In this document: positions 24,291-35,260 of the stretch, in pieces | Layout: each line of letters opens with the position of its first letter | Numbering within the stretch: position 1 is the first letter of the stretch | From: Ahaetulla prasina | Lineage: Eukaryota > Chordata > Lepidosauria > Squamata > Colubridae | NCBI RefSeq assembly: GCF_028640845.1 | Contig: NC_080540.1 | Location: 170,573,752 to 170,637,751, forward strand | Direction of reading: 5' to 3' | DNA length: 64,000 nt | Program-made: the position numbers and the translations under genes | Notes under the pieces: model-generated | What the model saw: only the letters and a program-made list of their open reading frames with translations | Told to the model about the DNA's origin: nothing | Database searches by the model: none

Positions 24291-25545
24291 ATTTTCTTTC
24301 ACCAAAAAACAAACAAACCCAAAAATCTTAAAAGGATAAGCTTCATGTTTTTTGTTTCATTTGTAAAAGAAGAGGAAAAAAAGACAATCAGTACTCAAAT
24401 GTATATATGAGAGACAATAGACTTTCTGAAGGGTTCGGGCTACATGTTTATTGCTGATTCATGACCTTTGCCCAAGCTATAAATCAGATTTTTTTACTTT
24501 TAAATTGGCATTCCTATGATAACAGGATTCCAAGTCCCTAGACCTATCTTCCTTGGGATCAGGGAGAGACTGAAAGAAATGAAAGATCATCAGTCTTTGA
24601 GGTGATAAGGATAAAAACACGAAGCAAGACACGCTCATATCTTGTTCAGCAGACCTGCATATTCCCAAGTACATTGAAACAGCCAAATAAATCTTTTTCT
24701 TTCGAACAAAAGAAGATGCTTCTGCAAAAAGTATTTGCAAAAGAAATCTCAGAGCTGCTCCTTCAGTGGACATCCATTGATCCTGAGGCTTCTATTAATG
24801 GTTGCAAAAAACAATCTCTGTGGGTTTTGTTTTTCCTTTTACCAGCTCAGGTGAAAGAGAATTTGATGGATGTCTTTCAAAAGACAAGACAATTTCAGTG
24901 TGATTCTCTTGGAGACTGGCATTCTTGCCCTTGAGTGCATGTGTATGATAATCTGCCTTTCACTGTACAATCCCCTCTCTGATAATCTGCAGCCTCCCTG
25001 ACTTCTAATTAAACCCTGAGAGAAGACATCATGATGGTGTTCTTCCTAACATGGCATTTTCGAATTAGATAGCTAGGTAAATTGCAGAGTGATACATAGT
25101 TATGGAAGAAGGAGGAAGAAGAGGAGGAAACCCGCAAGCAATAGCCTCTCTGTACTTCCAATAGCAAAGCTACCTCTGAAACATTAGTAAGAGATTTTTA
25201 AAAAAAACAATTGAAGAATTGCACTGGAGATTTGAGTCCAGTTTTAGTACCTTGCTCTTGAACGTTTATTGCCTGCTTGAATAAGCATTTTTGGATAGCA
25301 AGGTAATGCTCTCTGGGGTATTGAAGAGGTGGAATTCCATCCTGGAGAATATTGGGTTGGGAAGGCTGCTTTATAGGATCCTGTTTCTGCTTCAATTGAA
25401 TGGCTAATGACATCCTTCCCTCTCTTGACCCATCCTCCTTATCTACCAGATGATACTTTGAGCCATTTTTCTTTTTTTCTAAGCAATGGAATGCTGGAAA
25501 GAAAGTAAGTAAAGGTCCCAGAACTCTGTGTTCATATGCTTTTTC
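24291..25545. other. Intronic stretch, nothing recognised
   Basis: Includes a single-copy-looking segment 24420-25030 but no exon with known protein similarity. Open frames here overlap on both strands and match no family I know. Confidence 0.4.
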
Positions 25546-26125
25546 AATACAATACAATACAATACAATACTTTATTGGCCAAGTGTGATTGGACACACAA
25601 GGAATTTGTCTTTGATGCATACGCTTTCAGTGTACATAAAAAGAAAAGATACATTCATTAAGAACCATAAGGTACAACACAATGATAGTCATAGGGTACA
25701 AATAAGCAATCAAATCATACTAGGAAACAATCAATATAAATTGTAAGGATACAGCAACAAGTTACAGTCATACAGTCATAAGTGGAAGGAGATGGGTAAC
25801 AGGAATGATGAGAAAATTAATAGTAATCGTAATCCAGCCTTAGTGAATAGTTTGACAGTGCGGAGGGAATTACTTGTTTAGCAGAGTGATGGCATTCGGG
25901 AAAAAGCTGTTCTTGTGTCTAGTTTTTCTGGTGTGCAGTGTTTTGAGGTAGGAGTTGAAACAGTTTATGTCCAGGAAGTGAGGGGGTCTGTAAATATTTT
26001 CACAGCCCTCTTTTTGACTCGTGCAGTATGCAGGTCCTCAATGGAAGGCAGATTGGTAGTAATTGTTTTTTCTGTAATTCTAATTATCCTCTGAAGTCTA
26101 TGTCTGTCTTGTTTTGTCTATCCAA
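25546..26125 (-). pseudogene. L2-like LINE C-terminal end with (AATAC)n tail
   Basis: An AATAC array (25546-25570) then TTTATTGGCCAAGTGTGATT. The minus strand, in two frames, reads DKTRQT, then RRIIRITEKTI, then NLPSIEDLHTARVKKRAVKI, then HKNSFFPNAITLLNK. This is the C-terminal tail of an L2/Maui-like RT. 5'-truncated and frameshifted. Confidence 0.82.
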
Positions 26126-26397
26126 AAACAGAATAGTAAAGGACCAAATTTGGTGTAGTGAAAGTAGCTAGCAAAACAAAGGTTTCAAAAGTGGCTTGTA
26201 CCAGACCAGGGGATCCTAAGGTAGGGAAAGAGAATTTGGAAGTGACTTGGAATGTGGGTGACTGTTCCATTCTATGTTCTCCTTTCTGATCACATAACCC
26301 AGAGAGAAGCATGTATATGTATATGCACATGCACAAACACATACCAATACAACATGAAAGAGCACAAACAATATGTTACTTGGGTTATACAGGAAGA

Positions 26398-26398
26398 T

Positions 26399-26488
<90 letters not shown>
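26398..26488. repeat. (GATA)n microsatellite, about 22 units
   Basis: Uninterrupted GATA tetranucleotide run ending in GAGATGGAGATGATAG. GATA repeats are the core of the snake Bkm satellite; a second array is at 50871-50961. Confidence 0.97.
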
Positions 26489-27216
26489 GATGGAGATGAT
26501 AGATACAGTCTAGAGCCCTAGTCAGTAAAGAATTGGAAAGAATTCTGGAAGTTTTGCATGCTTTTTCTACTTGGTTTATATATCTGTGGAAGACAGCTCT
26601 CTTGAGGGATATTCCTCTTGAAGATTCAGTATTACCTCTGGGCTATTACCACCAATACCAGCTGCAGTGGGTAAGCAGAGGGATAGTATTTTATTTCCAC
26701 CTCCTATTTAATAGCATCCCAGAGACATCTGGCAAGCCACCATGAGACAAAAAATGCTGGACTAAGATGATCTTTGGCTTGACTCATCAGGACTGTTCTT
26801 ATGGTCTCATGCCCTCTGCTCGGATGGAGCATCAGTTTCATTCTGGGTCACAAATAAATGGATAAAAGTCCAAGACTGCACAAACTCTACAATCACTTTT
26901 TTTTTTTTTGCACCTGCCATTTAGAAGCATTTGACATTTAATTACTGGTAACTGCTGTGCTGATGAGGGAGTTGTTGATGGCAGGAAACAAAGCAGTGGG
27001 CACCCAGGAAGACATAAGTGAATTCTGTGGACACTGTGGCTTGTGAAAGAGAAACAATTGCTCTCTGAAGAGCAAACCATTAATAGTTTCTGGTGAAGTA
27101 AATGTGGACTTCCCAACCATGAGCTACCTTGCCTGCTCTTGCTGCTAAATTACCAGTTGGCCAAATAGGTTTTTTTGAATGAAGGTGAATATACATGTCC
27201 CAGAATAATGTTAAAG
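26489..27216. other. Intronic stretch, nothing recognised
   Basis: No gene or repeat family recognised. Confidence 0.4.
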
Positions 27217-27390
27217 GATCCAATCTGGATCAGTCACTGGGACCACAGGTTTGTCTTCTGAGCTTTCAGATTCATGCTGGAGCCCATCCTCAGGGAACAT
27301 CTCTGTGTTCCCTGAGGACGGGCTCCAACATGAATCTGAAAGCTCAGAAGACAAAACCTCTGATCCCAGTGACCAACCCAGACTGGATCC
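27217..27390. repeat. Long near-perfect inverted repeat (hairpin)
   Basis: Arms of about 84 bases (27217-27300 and 27306-27390) around a loop near TCTCTG. Left arm includes CTGAGCTTTCAGATTCATG; right arm includes its complement CATGAATCTGAAAGCTCAG. Both outer ends contain GGATCC. No known MITE end or TSD seen. Open frames on both strands come from the palindrome. Confidence 0.9.
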
Positions 27391-28107
27391 TGCAAGTAGA
27401 TTTTGGACTATTTGGACTATTAAAAATGACATTTCCTCACAGGAAGAGAGTTTAATTTCAGCAAGCAGCACTTCTGCAGCGCTAGGAATTTCTTTGGTGT
27501 GAACTGCACCTTTTTATTTTTTTAAATAGAAAAAGAGAAGAGAAGCAGCAAAATCAAGGACAGAAAGGGAGAATAACATTTCCAAAACCTGAGATAACCT
27601 CACTTGTGTTCTACAGTCTTAATTTCTTCTTCTAAGGTGAATGTCATATTTCTTTCCACAGTTTTGGGCAAAAAAAGGGGGGGGGACTTTTCAGTCAGAT
27701 TTTATGCTTATCTGTTCTTTCACATCTTCCAACAACCCTTTTCTCATCACAATTTTTCTTAGGCAGATAGAAAGCTTCCCTCTTTTTAAAGTTTACTAGG
27801 ATCCTTTCTTCTTCAAGAGAAGTACTATCAAACCACAAAGAAATAGGAGCACAAAAGCAGAGGCATGGCAGTGAAACTCAGTCTAAAGTTGTTTGTCTTG
27901 TGTGCACAAAAGAAGTGGGTGGAGAGCCTCAATTGTATTGTCACAACCACCATTTTTATTTTATTTTTCTTTCTCCCATCCCAGATCCTGCATATCGCAA
28001 CTGTATTCTGTGTTGAATATGAATTATTGAACCAAAAATTGGTTGGGTTCTCAAAATCTGGACAACTCCCTCCACCCAAAGGTTTCTTCAGGTGGATTTT
28101 CCTTGAC
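27391..28107. other. Intronic stretch, nothing recognised
   Basis: Low-complexity A-rich and G-rich patches (27520, 27670). No supported gene. Confidence 0.4.
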
Positions 28108-28262
28108 GCCCACAAGAGATCTAAGTCTAGCCCACCTTGAATTCCATTGATTCTTATTTCTTGCCTATTTGCTTTGATTTTTAGTAGTTCAGATTCTTGT
28201 AGAGAGCTTAAGCTTGCAATAAACCTTTATATTCATTTCAATTACCTGGATTTCCTGATTTC
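28108..28262 (+). repeat. Unclassified repeat, copy A (LTR-like)
   Basis: From GCCCACAAGAGATCTAAGT through TTAAGCTTGCAATAAACC to TTTCCTGATTTC. The same order of blocks occurs at 48416-48568. The AATAAA followed by a short downstream block is reminiscent of a retroviral-type LTR, but no internal region, primer-binding site or TG...CA ends were found. Confidence 0.5.
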
Positions 28263-28794
28263 TCATGCCTGAAGGTAGCTCTATGTCACTTCCTTACTAC
28301 ACTGCTTTTCCAGGAAGGGCCCTGGGGTCTAAGGAACCCATGGCTTTGTCTTTTTAAAGCCTTGGATTAGTGGTGACTGTGCCGACTTTCTTTTGCTGCT
28401 ACTTCATATTTTAGAGCACTTGTGAGCTCTCCGGGATTCTGCAAGGTGTAGGCAACATCTAACCATTTAAAATAAATAATTAAGTAGCTGCTCTGAGAGC
28501 TTAAGAGGGTTAAGTGCTGCTGAGGTTGAAAGCATGAGCAGACAGCAGAAGGTGGATGCATGTGTATAACAATAAACATCTTGCAGAGGTAGTATGTGGA
28601 TGTTTTTATTTGAGCCATGATTGAGTTGCTAGCTTCTATTATCATACTGTAACTGCAGACATGTAGAAGAAATCTGTATTCCAGCTCCTGGGACCTACAT
28701 GCATCAGTGAAGCTGGGTTGAGGTGAGTTCAAAGAGGAGAAATGATCACATAGCTTCATTCAAATCATATTTATCTGGTAAATGTATATATCTG

Positions 28795-29165
28795 TTCATA
28801 TGATATAAGTAACTCTGAGTGGCTTACAGTGTTAAAACACAAATCAATGCAACAAAATAACCGTAACAACTGAAATCATTTAAAAACAATAAAAAACATT
28901 TTTTAAAAAACCACAATCTGCCATCTGCACAATTTCCCTAGCAATACAGCTATTTTGCAAACTCCAGACCCAGATTACCAGATTCCCCAACTCAGATGGC
29001 AAAGCCATGTCTTCAAATTCTTCCAGAAAGCCAGAAAGGTTGGGGGCCAATCTGACCTCAGGGGGAATGATGTTCCAGAGGGCAGGTGCCTTGGCAGAAA
29101 AGGCCTTCTTCCTAGCTCTGATTAGATGACTTGTTTTGTAAACAGAACCCACAACATGCCCATCA
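28795..29165 (-). mobile_element. LINE-Y C-terminal end and 3' UTR
   Basis: The minus strand reads KAFSAKAPALWNIIPPEVRL, then APNLSGFLEEF, and a 3' UTR running into ACTCTGAGTGGCTTACAG (plus-strand reading). LWN..P motif is the C-terminal end of the family. 5'-truncated. Confidence 0.75.
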
Positions 29166-29308
29166 GCTGGACCTGATGGATAGATGTGAACTGGGAGAGA
29201 CAATCCCCCAAATTCAGGGACTCATTGCTCCAAAACATAATGATAGTTGCAGTCACTTAAGACAGACTTTCTCAACCCAGCATTTGCCATTTTACTATAT
29301 ATTTCAAT

Positions 29309-29868
29309 CAGGGGTGGGTTTCAATTTTTTTTACTACCAGTTCTGTGGGTGTGGCTTGGTGGGCATGGCATGGCTTGGTGGGCAGGGGAAGGATACTGTT
29401 AAATCAATGGGGCCGGGATAGCTCAGGCAGTAGAGAAGCCTGTTATTAGAACACAGAGCCTGCAATTACTGCAGGTTCGAGCCCAGCCCAAGGTTGACTC
29501 AGCCTTCCACCCTTTATAAGGTAGGTAAAATGAGGACCCAGATTGTTGGGGGGGCAATAAGTTGACTTTGTAAAAAAATATACAAATAGAATGAGACTAT
29601 TGCCTTATACATTGTAAGCCGCCCTGAGTCTTCGGAGAAGGGCAGGGTATAAATGTAAACAAAACAAAAAAAAACTCCATTCCCTCACCACTCCAGGGGA
29701 AGGTTACTGCAAAATCCCCATTTCCTCCCAATCAGCTAGGACTTGCGAGGCAGAGAACAGATGGGGGTGGGACCAGTCAGAGGTGGTATTTACCAGTTCT
29801 CTGAACTACTCAAAATTTCCACTACTGGTTCTCCAGAACTGGTCAGAACCTGCTGAAACCCAGCTCTG
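29309..29868. mobile_element. hAT MITE (CAGTGGTGGGTTTC family) split by a SINE, perfect TSD
   Basis: Starts CAGGGGTGGGTTTCAA and ends GCTGAAACCCAGCTCTG. Flanked by ATTTCAAT at 29301-29308 and 29869-29876, a perfect 8-bp duplication. The SINE at 29410-29670 lies within it. Confidence 0.92.
29410..29670 (+). mobile_element. tRNA-derived SINE
   Basis: Box A-like TAGCTCAGGCAGTAGAG, box B GGTTCGAGCCC, the body CAAGGTTGACTCAGCC and GTAAAATGAGGACCC, a tail AAGCCGCCCTGAGTC to GGGTATAAATGTAAA and an A-rich end. Inserted in the hAT MITE. The tRNA part is a SINE head, not a tRNA gene. Confidence 0.9.
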
Positions 29869-29876
29869 ATTTCAAT

Positions 29877-30379
29877 CCATCCAATTATTTCTAGATATAA
29901 TCAGCAGAATTTATTCTTTTAAGAGAAATAATCCTTTGGTTTATGACAAACAAAGATTTAGGATTTTAACAACTGGACTTGGGTTTGTAAAAAAAATGAC
30001 CTTAATAAGGAAATAAAACTCATTTAAAGCATTTATAAACAAGGAGAGGATGATTCTTAAATCCCACCCAATTTCACTTCAGCAATTTTTCAGATTTTCT
30101 GATGAACTTGAGTTTTTTTGAAGTTCATCAGATATTTTATATTACCACCATCTTCAATCAAACCAGGAACAGGGAAACTGTCTACTCCAGATGTTTTCAG
30201 GAATTTGTCTCTCATTTGATATAATCAGAATGGCCAGTCATCAGGGATGACGGGTTCTATATTCCAACAACATGCCTTGAGACATAGGTTGCCCTCTCAA
30301 CTTTAAACGATATACTTCATTAGAGTTTATGGAATTGTGGGGTAAGCATTTAATACTTAATTAATATTAATTAATTAAA
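29877..30379. other. Intronic stretch with a 12-bp hairpin
   Basis: TCTGATGAACTT (ending at 30109) pairs perfectly with AAGTTCATCAGA (30121-30132). Too short and isolated to call an RNA gene. Confidence 0.4.
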
Positions 30380-30565
30380 ATTAATAGAACAATTAACCAG
30401 TGGTACAGTTTGCCTTCAGAAGTTGTGGCTACTCCATAACTGGAGGCTTTTAAAATGTGACTGGACAGCCACTTGTCTGGAATGGTATATGGTCTCCTGC
30501 TTGAGCAGAGGATTGGACTAGAAGACCTTCTAGGTCCCTTCTAACTGTTATTCTTTTATTCTGTT
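30380..30565 (+). mobile_element. CR1 LINE 3' end
   Basis: CAGTTTGCCTTCAGAAGTTG, then GGATTGGACTAGAAGACC, then GTCCCTTCTAACTGTTATTC, the standard CR1 end. 5'-truncated. Confidence 0.88.
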
Positions 30566-32270
30566 AAATTAATTAACCACCACTCAGTTCTGTACAAGCA
30601 AAAAACTTGTAGCAGCAAAATATGTGGTAATGAAGCAATAACAATAACATAATATGAATAGAGTTGTAATCTTCAGGAGATCTAACAACCATCTAAAAGT
30701 ATCTGCTGAATTTCCTTCATTTCAGTCAAAAACTAATTTAAGTGAACTATCTTGTTTAGCGATATATCTAGAAATAATTGTGCAGGTTCAGGAAAATGCA
30801 GGGTTTACTCATTTAAGTAGGGCCTAGCAAGCCAACATGTAACTTCTCTTTCAGAAGATAGGAGATTATTAAAACCAGGATGGTTCAGGCCAAGATTTTG
30901 CTCACGAAGGATTTCCAAGGACCTCAATGGATTGGGACATCAAACTGAAGCCTACTTTCAACTTTTCATTTGATGTAGGATCTTTCCAGGACCTGAAGAT
31001 AGCCAGGAGGTATTGGACATCAGAATTCAGTACCAATACCAGAGTGTAACTGGAGAAAATGGGAGGGGGGAGTGTCCCCCCCCATGTGTGTGTGTGATAT
31101 CTTACACAATTTTATTTAGTCTGGTTCTGTTTTCACATGTTCTACTCTCTCTTATATTTTTGAGGCTCATTAAAGAATTGAGCCCAGCATGGAGAAATGG
31201 AAAGAAATACCAAATGTATCCTGACTAATTTTATGAGAACACAGGATTTACCTTTAGTATACTTATTTTCTCTCTCTCCTCAAAATTGCCTTTTAAAATG
31301 TTCTAAGCCTCACAAAGCTGTGGTCACAGCACATTGATTTTATCCTGGCTTTTATTGTTGGCTTTAATATTGTTGGCTTGTAATCTTAGCCTGATTTTTA
31401 ATGCTTTAAACCAGTATATCACCGTATATCAAGAGGCTGAGGCACACACTGTTAAAAGGTCATTAGTTAGAGCAGTCTTATTCAATCTGGAGCCCTCTGG
31501 ATATGCTGGGCTACAACTCCTAGGATGTTTACCTACATTGGTCAACCGATGAGAATTATAGGGCACTTTGACATTACCATTTTGCAGCTCTTTGGGGGAA
31601 GTAAAGAAAATATCAACTTGACCATGGTTTTGATGACATCAATTGTGTATTGATTTAGAGTTCTGCTCTGGATTACTGAAAACTACAGCAGTTTTCAGGT
31701 TGCAATTATGCAACCTAATGAGGAGTATGTATGCATTATTATGTATGCAGTTCTTATTGCCATTTGCACCCGTGTCACCAGTATTGGGGAAAGCATCTTA
31801 TTATAAAATTGCTGTCAGTTCATTTTCAGAAGTTACAAGGCTCTTTAATGCAACAGAGAAATGGTGGCTTGCAGCCAAAACATCTTTGGAGGAATGTTAA
31901 TATTTTGTTTAGTTTCTTATTATATATGTCCCTCATATAAATCTACTTTTTTTACTGCGGATCATCCTCTTATAGCAACCTTTGAGATTATATTTATTTC
32001 TAAACCACCAAGTGTGATGGAAGTGTGCTGGTAGACACACAGACAGACAGACAGACAGAATTGCAAATCACAAGACAAATACTTGGAAAAACAAGGAGGG
32101 AGTAGAGGGCTGTTAGCAATTTATTTCATTTTTGCGTAGGTGATATGAGAGTTATTTGTCATGCAGCCAGGGAAAATGACAAGATAGCAAATCAGACACA
32201 AACACAAACGACATTTGAGCCAGCCAACCCAAATAGGTTGGAAGGAAGAAAAACAAAATATAAAATGATG
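30566..32270. other. Intronic stretch, mostly unrecognised
   Basis: Holds a weak hAT-MITE-like segment at 31465-31565 (CTGGAGCCCTCTGGA ... CTACAACTCCTAGGATG) and a (GACA)n run at 32037-32060. No exon seen. Confidence 0.4.
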
Positions 32271-32272
32271 CC

Positions 32273-32317
32273 CGTGTGTGTGTGTGTATGTGTGTGTGTG
32301 TGTGTATGTGTGTGTTT
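32273..32317. repeat. (TG)n microsatellite
   Basis: GTGTGTATGTGTG run. Confidence 0.95.
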
Positions 32318-32670
32318 GGTTTTTCATTTCCTCCCTACATTATATTTTATTTTAGACAGTTACAAAAAAATAGAGTATCAGAATATGTAACCATAAACTT
32401 GTTGGGTTTTTTTCCAACAAAAATATTTATTAGAATTTCTTGGATTTCTTGTGAGGTTGACTAACAGTTCATTCCTACCTGTGGGATGCAACCTGATAGA
32501 TTAGGACAAACAGTTAAACAGTGTGGGGGACCTCACAGTGCCTTTAGTGCCAAACAGAAACATGTACCATAGGCAGACTCAATCACTAAATACCACTGTC
32601 TGAAAATATCCCTGAATGCAGAAATAATACCTGTGTAATGTAGTACCCTAGTACCTAGTACATGTATAGT

Positions 32671-32941
32671 CAGTGGTGGAATGCTGACGGTTTAACAACC
32701 GGTTCGGTGAGCATGCGCTTCGTACTGAAAATGGAGCATTTAAAAGCTCAACTGCTTATCTTCCAAGTCAGCAACAATAAGTAGAACAGCAAGGGGAGGA
32801 ATCAGCTGTGCTGCATGATTGAGATAAGCTAGAAAGCAGGAAATAAAGGACAGATAGGGCGGGGATGGTGGGCAGGGCCAGCTGATCGTTGAAGCTACCG
32901 GTTCAGCTGAACCGGTCTGAACCGGCTGAATACCATCTCTG
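32671..32941. mobile_element. hAT MITE (AACCGGTT-rich family)
   Basis: Starts CAGTGGTGGAATGCTGACGG and ends ATACCATCTCTG. Flanks TGTATAGT and CGTATAGT agree at 7 of 8. CCGGTTC repeats near both ends. Interior differs from the CAGTGGTGGGTTTC family. Confidence 0.85.
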
Positions 32942-32949
32942 CGTATAGT

Positions 32950-34158
32950 ACATAGTACATAATAGTCATGGAGATGATTCTAGTGGAGATCATGGTCACC
33001 ACTGCTGAAAACTGCTGAGGCAAAAGTAGGTTCAGCAGATGCACAGTCACTCTGTCTCTTCCCCCCAGGAAGTCATCTATCATGGCATCTATTGCTGATA
33101 ATTTGGAGTATTAAAGTTCTAGAGGGATATCTTAGGTCAGAAGTCAAGAGATGATTATAGGGAAACTCCAATATGGTTTTTGTCTGACCCTCCAAATACA
33201 CTGTATAGCAGCTTTCTCCAATTCATACCCCACTACATGTTTCAGTTTTACTACAAATCTCATGTCCACTTTTCAGGGGACAATAGAATTTATAGGTAAA
33301 CCAATCTGGATAGCTTCTTCGGTTTAGGGGAGGCAGCTCAGAAACCAGTTTGCACTTTTGAAAATGTCTTCAAAATACAGGGGTGGAGTAATTAGTGTTG
33401 TTGTTGCTCTGTAGAACAAAACATCTAATTAAAATCTTATTTCTATAATTCTAGTCTTGCTTTTTCTAATGCTATGGATGCGCCTGCCTCAGTGTGCAAG
33501 AAGCTATTTGGCAATACCTGTCAGCTTCAGGATTTCAGATAAAGTCACAATTCCTTCCGTTGCCATATTTAGATTTGAAAATCCCATCCTACCATAGGTA
33601 CAATCAACAGTGCAAAGGACCATGAATCTCATCCTTGAGCTGAAACATTTTAGAGTTGTAGTTTATATAGATATGTGAGGTCATCAGTTAGAGAACACCT
33701 GCATGGATCTGATGGACCTGTACAGTTTGAATACCATTTCCTTGATCTCTTGACTGACCTCAAATGAGGGAAAACAAGACTCCAGCCATCTGTTCTGCAT
33801 ACCTAGCTAGCTTGTCTCCACCTTTGCATTGTTGATGGTAGTCATGATTTCCTCAAGGAGCCTAATAATTCTAGTTCTTAAAAGTGCCAAGAATTCCTTG
33901 TATCTTTCTAAAATTGCCAAGGTCCTCAGTGCTGACAGACAGACGCAGCCCTTCAATAGAAGGAACAAGTACAGCAAGAGCTATTGAAACTCGAATTACA
34001 GGGTATAATAACAAATCCTGACAGAGTTTCTCTGTTATACCAAAGTGAATCAAGGCAGAATTACCTTGAGTTTCTTTATCCACCTCTCCTCTCTTTCAGG
34101 AGAAGTGGATATTTGTGTGAGCACTCTTGAATTCCTTCTTCAAGGTTGTTTCCACACA

Positions 34159-34194
<36 letters not shown>

Positions 34195-34361
34195 TTTACT
34201 TCAACTTTAAGTTTCATAGAGATATGTAATCATACGTGAGAATGACCTTGGGAGACCAGAGGAAAAGTTGCAGGTGATATAATAATCAGACAATATTTCA
34301 TCAGCCCGTTTAAATGGTGGGAAATTCAAAACTGACCAGAGGACACTTTTTCCACAAATTA
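32950..34361. other. Intronic stretch with a (CA)n run
   Basis: CA dinucleotide array at 34163-34192. No other element or gene recognised. Confidence 0.5.
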
Positions 34362-34752
34362 CAGATAGTCCTTGCTTAACAACAGTAGTTGAGACCAGAA
34401 TGCTAAGCAACGTAGTCATAAAGCATGATATCCTGTGATCACACTGCTCAGCAACAGCAATTCCAGTGCTTCATGTCACTAATGTGTCACAAATATCACA
34501 CCATTGTTAAGTGCAACATCACGTGGTTCTCATTTATGACCTCCTGCCAGTTTTTCCACTGACTTGTTTGTTGGAAGCCTGCAACGAAGGTCACAGGTGG
34601 TGATCACATGACTGCAAAATACTACAACTGTCATTGGAAGCCAATCACTGCTATAGTTGTTATTTTGAGGATAGCTGTAGCTACCACTCACTGAGCATCA
34701 TCATAACTTCAAACGGTCACTGAATGAGTGGTCATTCAACAAGGACCACCTG
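34362..34752. mobile_element. TA-flanked MITE, diverged
   Basis: Left end CAGATAGTCCTTGCTTAACA after TA, right end CAACAAGGACCACCTG before TA (34753-34754). Interior resembles 14872 (ATGATATCCTGTGATCACA region). Confidence 0.8.
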
Positions 34753-35224
34753 TACATGGTTAAACTGTAGAGCCCATTGTTGCAAGACATGATCACTGTC
34801 AACATAGGCACATTTGGCAGCATATTAGACAATCATAGATAACAAATTTACTAATGGCTTGCAATCATGATAGCAATGTATTATCTCCAGCGCACAAATA
34901 CTTTGCCTCTGAATACCAGCTCATGGGGAACAGCACTAGCTAGGCTGACTGTGACTTGTTTTGTGTGAAATTGGATGCTGCTTCAGAGATACACTTCCCT
35001 GTGCTTAACACAGCTCTCCATATGTTCTCATGTAATACACAAAGTGGCCTGTATCTACAGATGCTTAGGACTACTGGTTTTTAATGTGCCACATGAGTCT
35101 GTTGTGAAAAACTTTGAGTACATCTCTGTCAGAAGTTAACCTGATATGCTCAATGGAATTTCCTTCTGTGGCTAAGCTAAATATAATTATTGGTATAATG
35201 GCTCTGCATGAGAGAGAGAGAGAA

Positions 35225-35260
<36 letters not shown>

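Noticed and set aside
24602..24934. 110-codon plus-strand frame
   Set aside because: No family motif, no splice signals that fit and an overlapping antisense frame.
26398..26488. CRISPR-like array
   Set aside because: Pure tetranucleotide repeat without spacers, in a vertebrate intron.
27195..27502. Three overlapping open frames on both strands
   Set aside because: They come from the long palindrome, where both arms read similarly.
29410..29480. tRNA gene
   Set aside because: Box A/B-like sequence belongs to a SINE head and continues into a SINE body; no mature tRNA fold was supported.
30098..30132. microRNA hairpin
   Set aside because: A perfect 12-bp stem but short, AT-rich and isolated, without a pre-miRNA-length arm.
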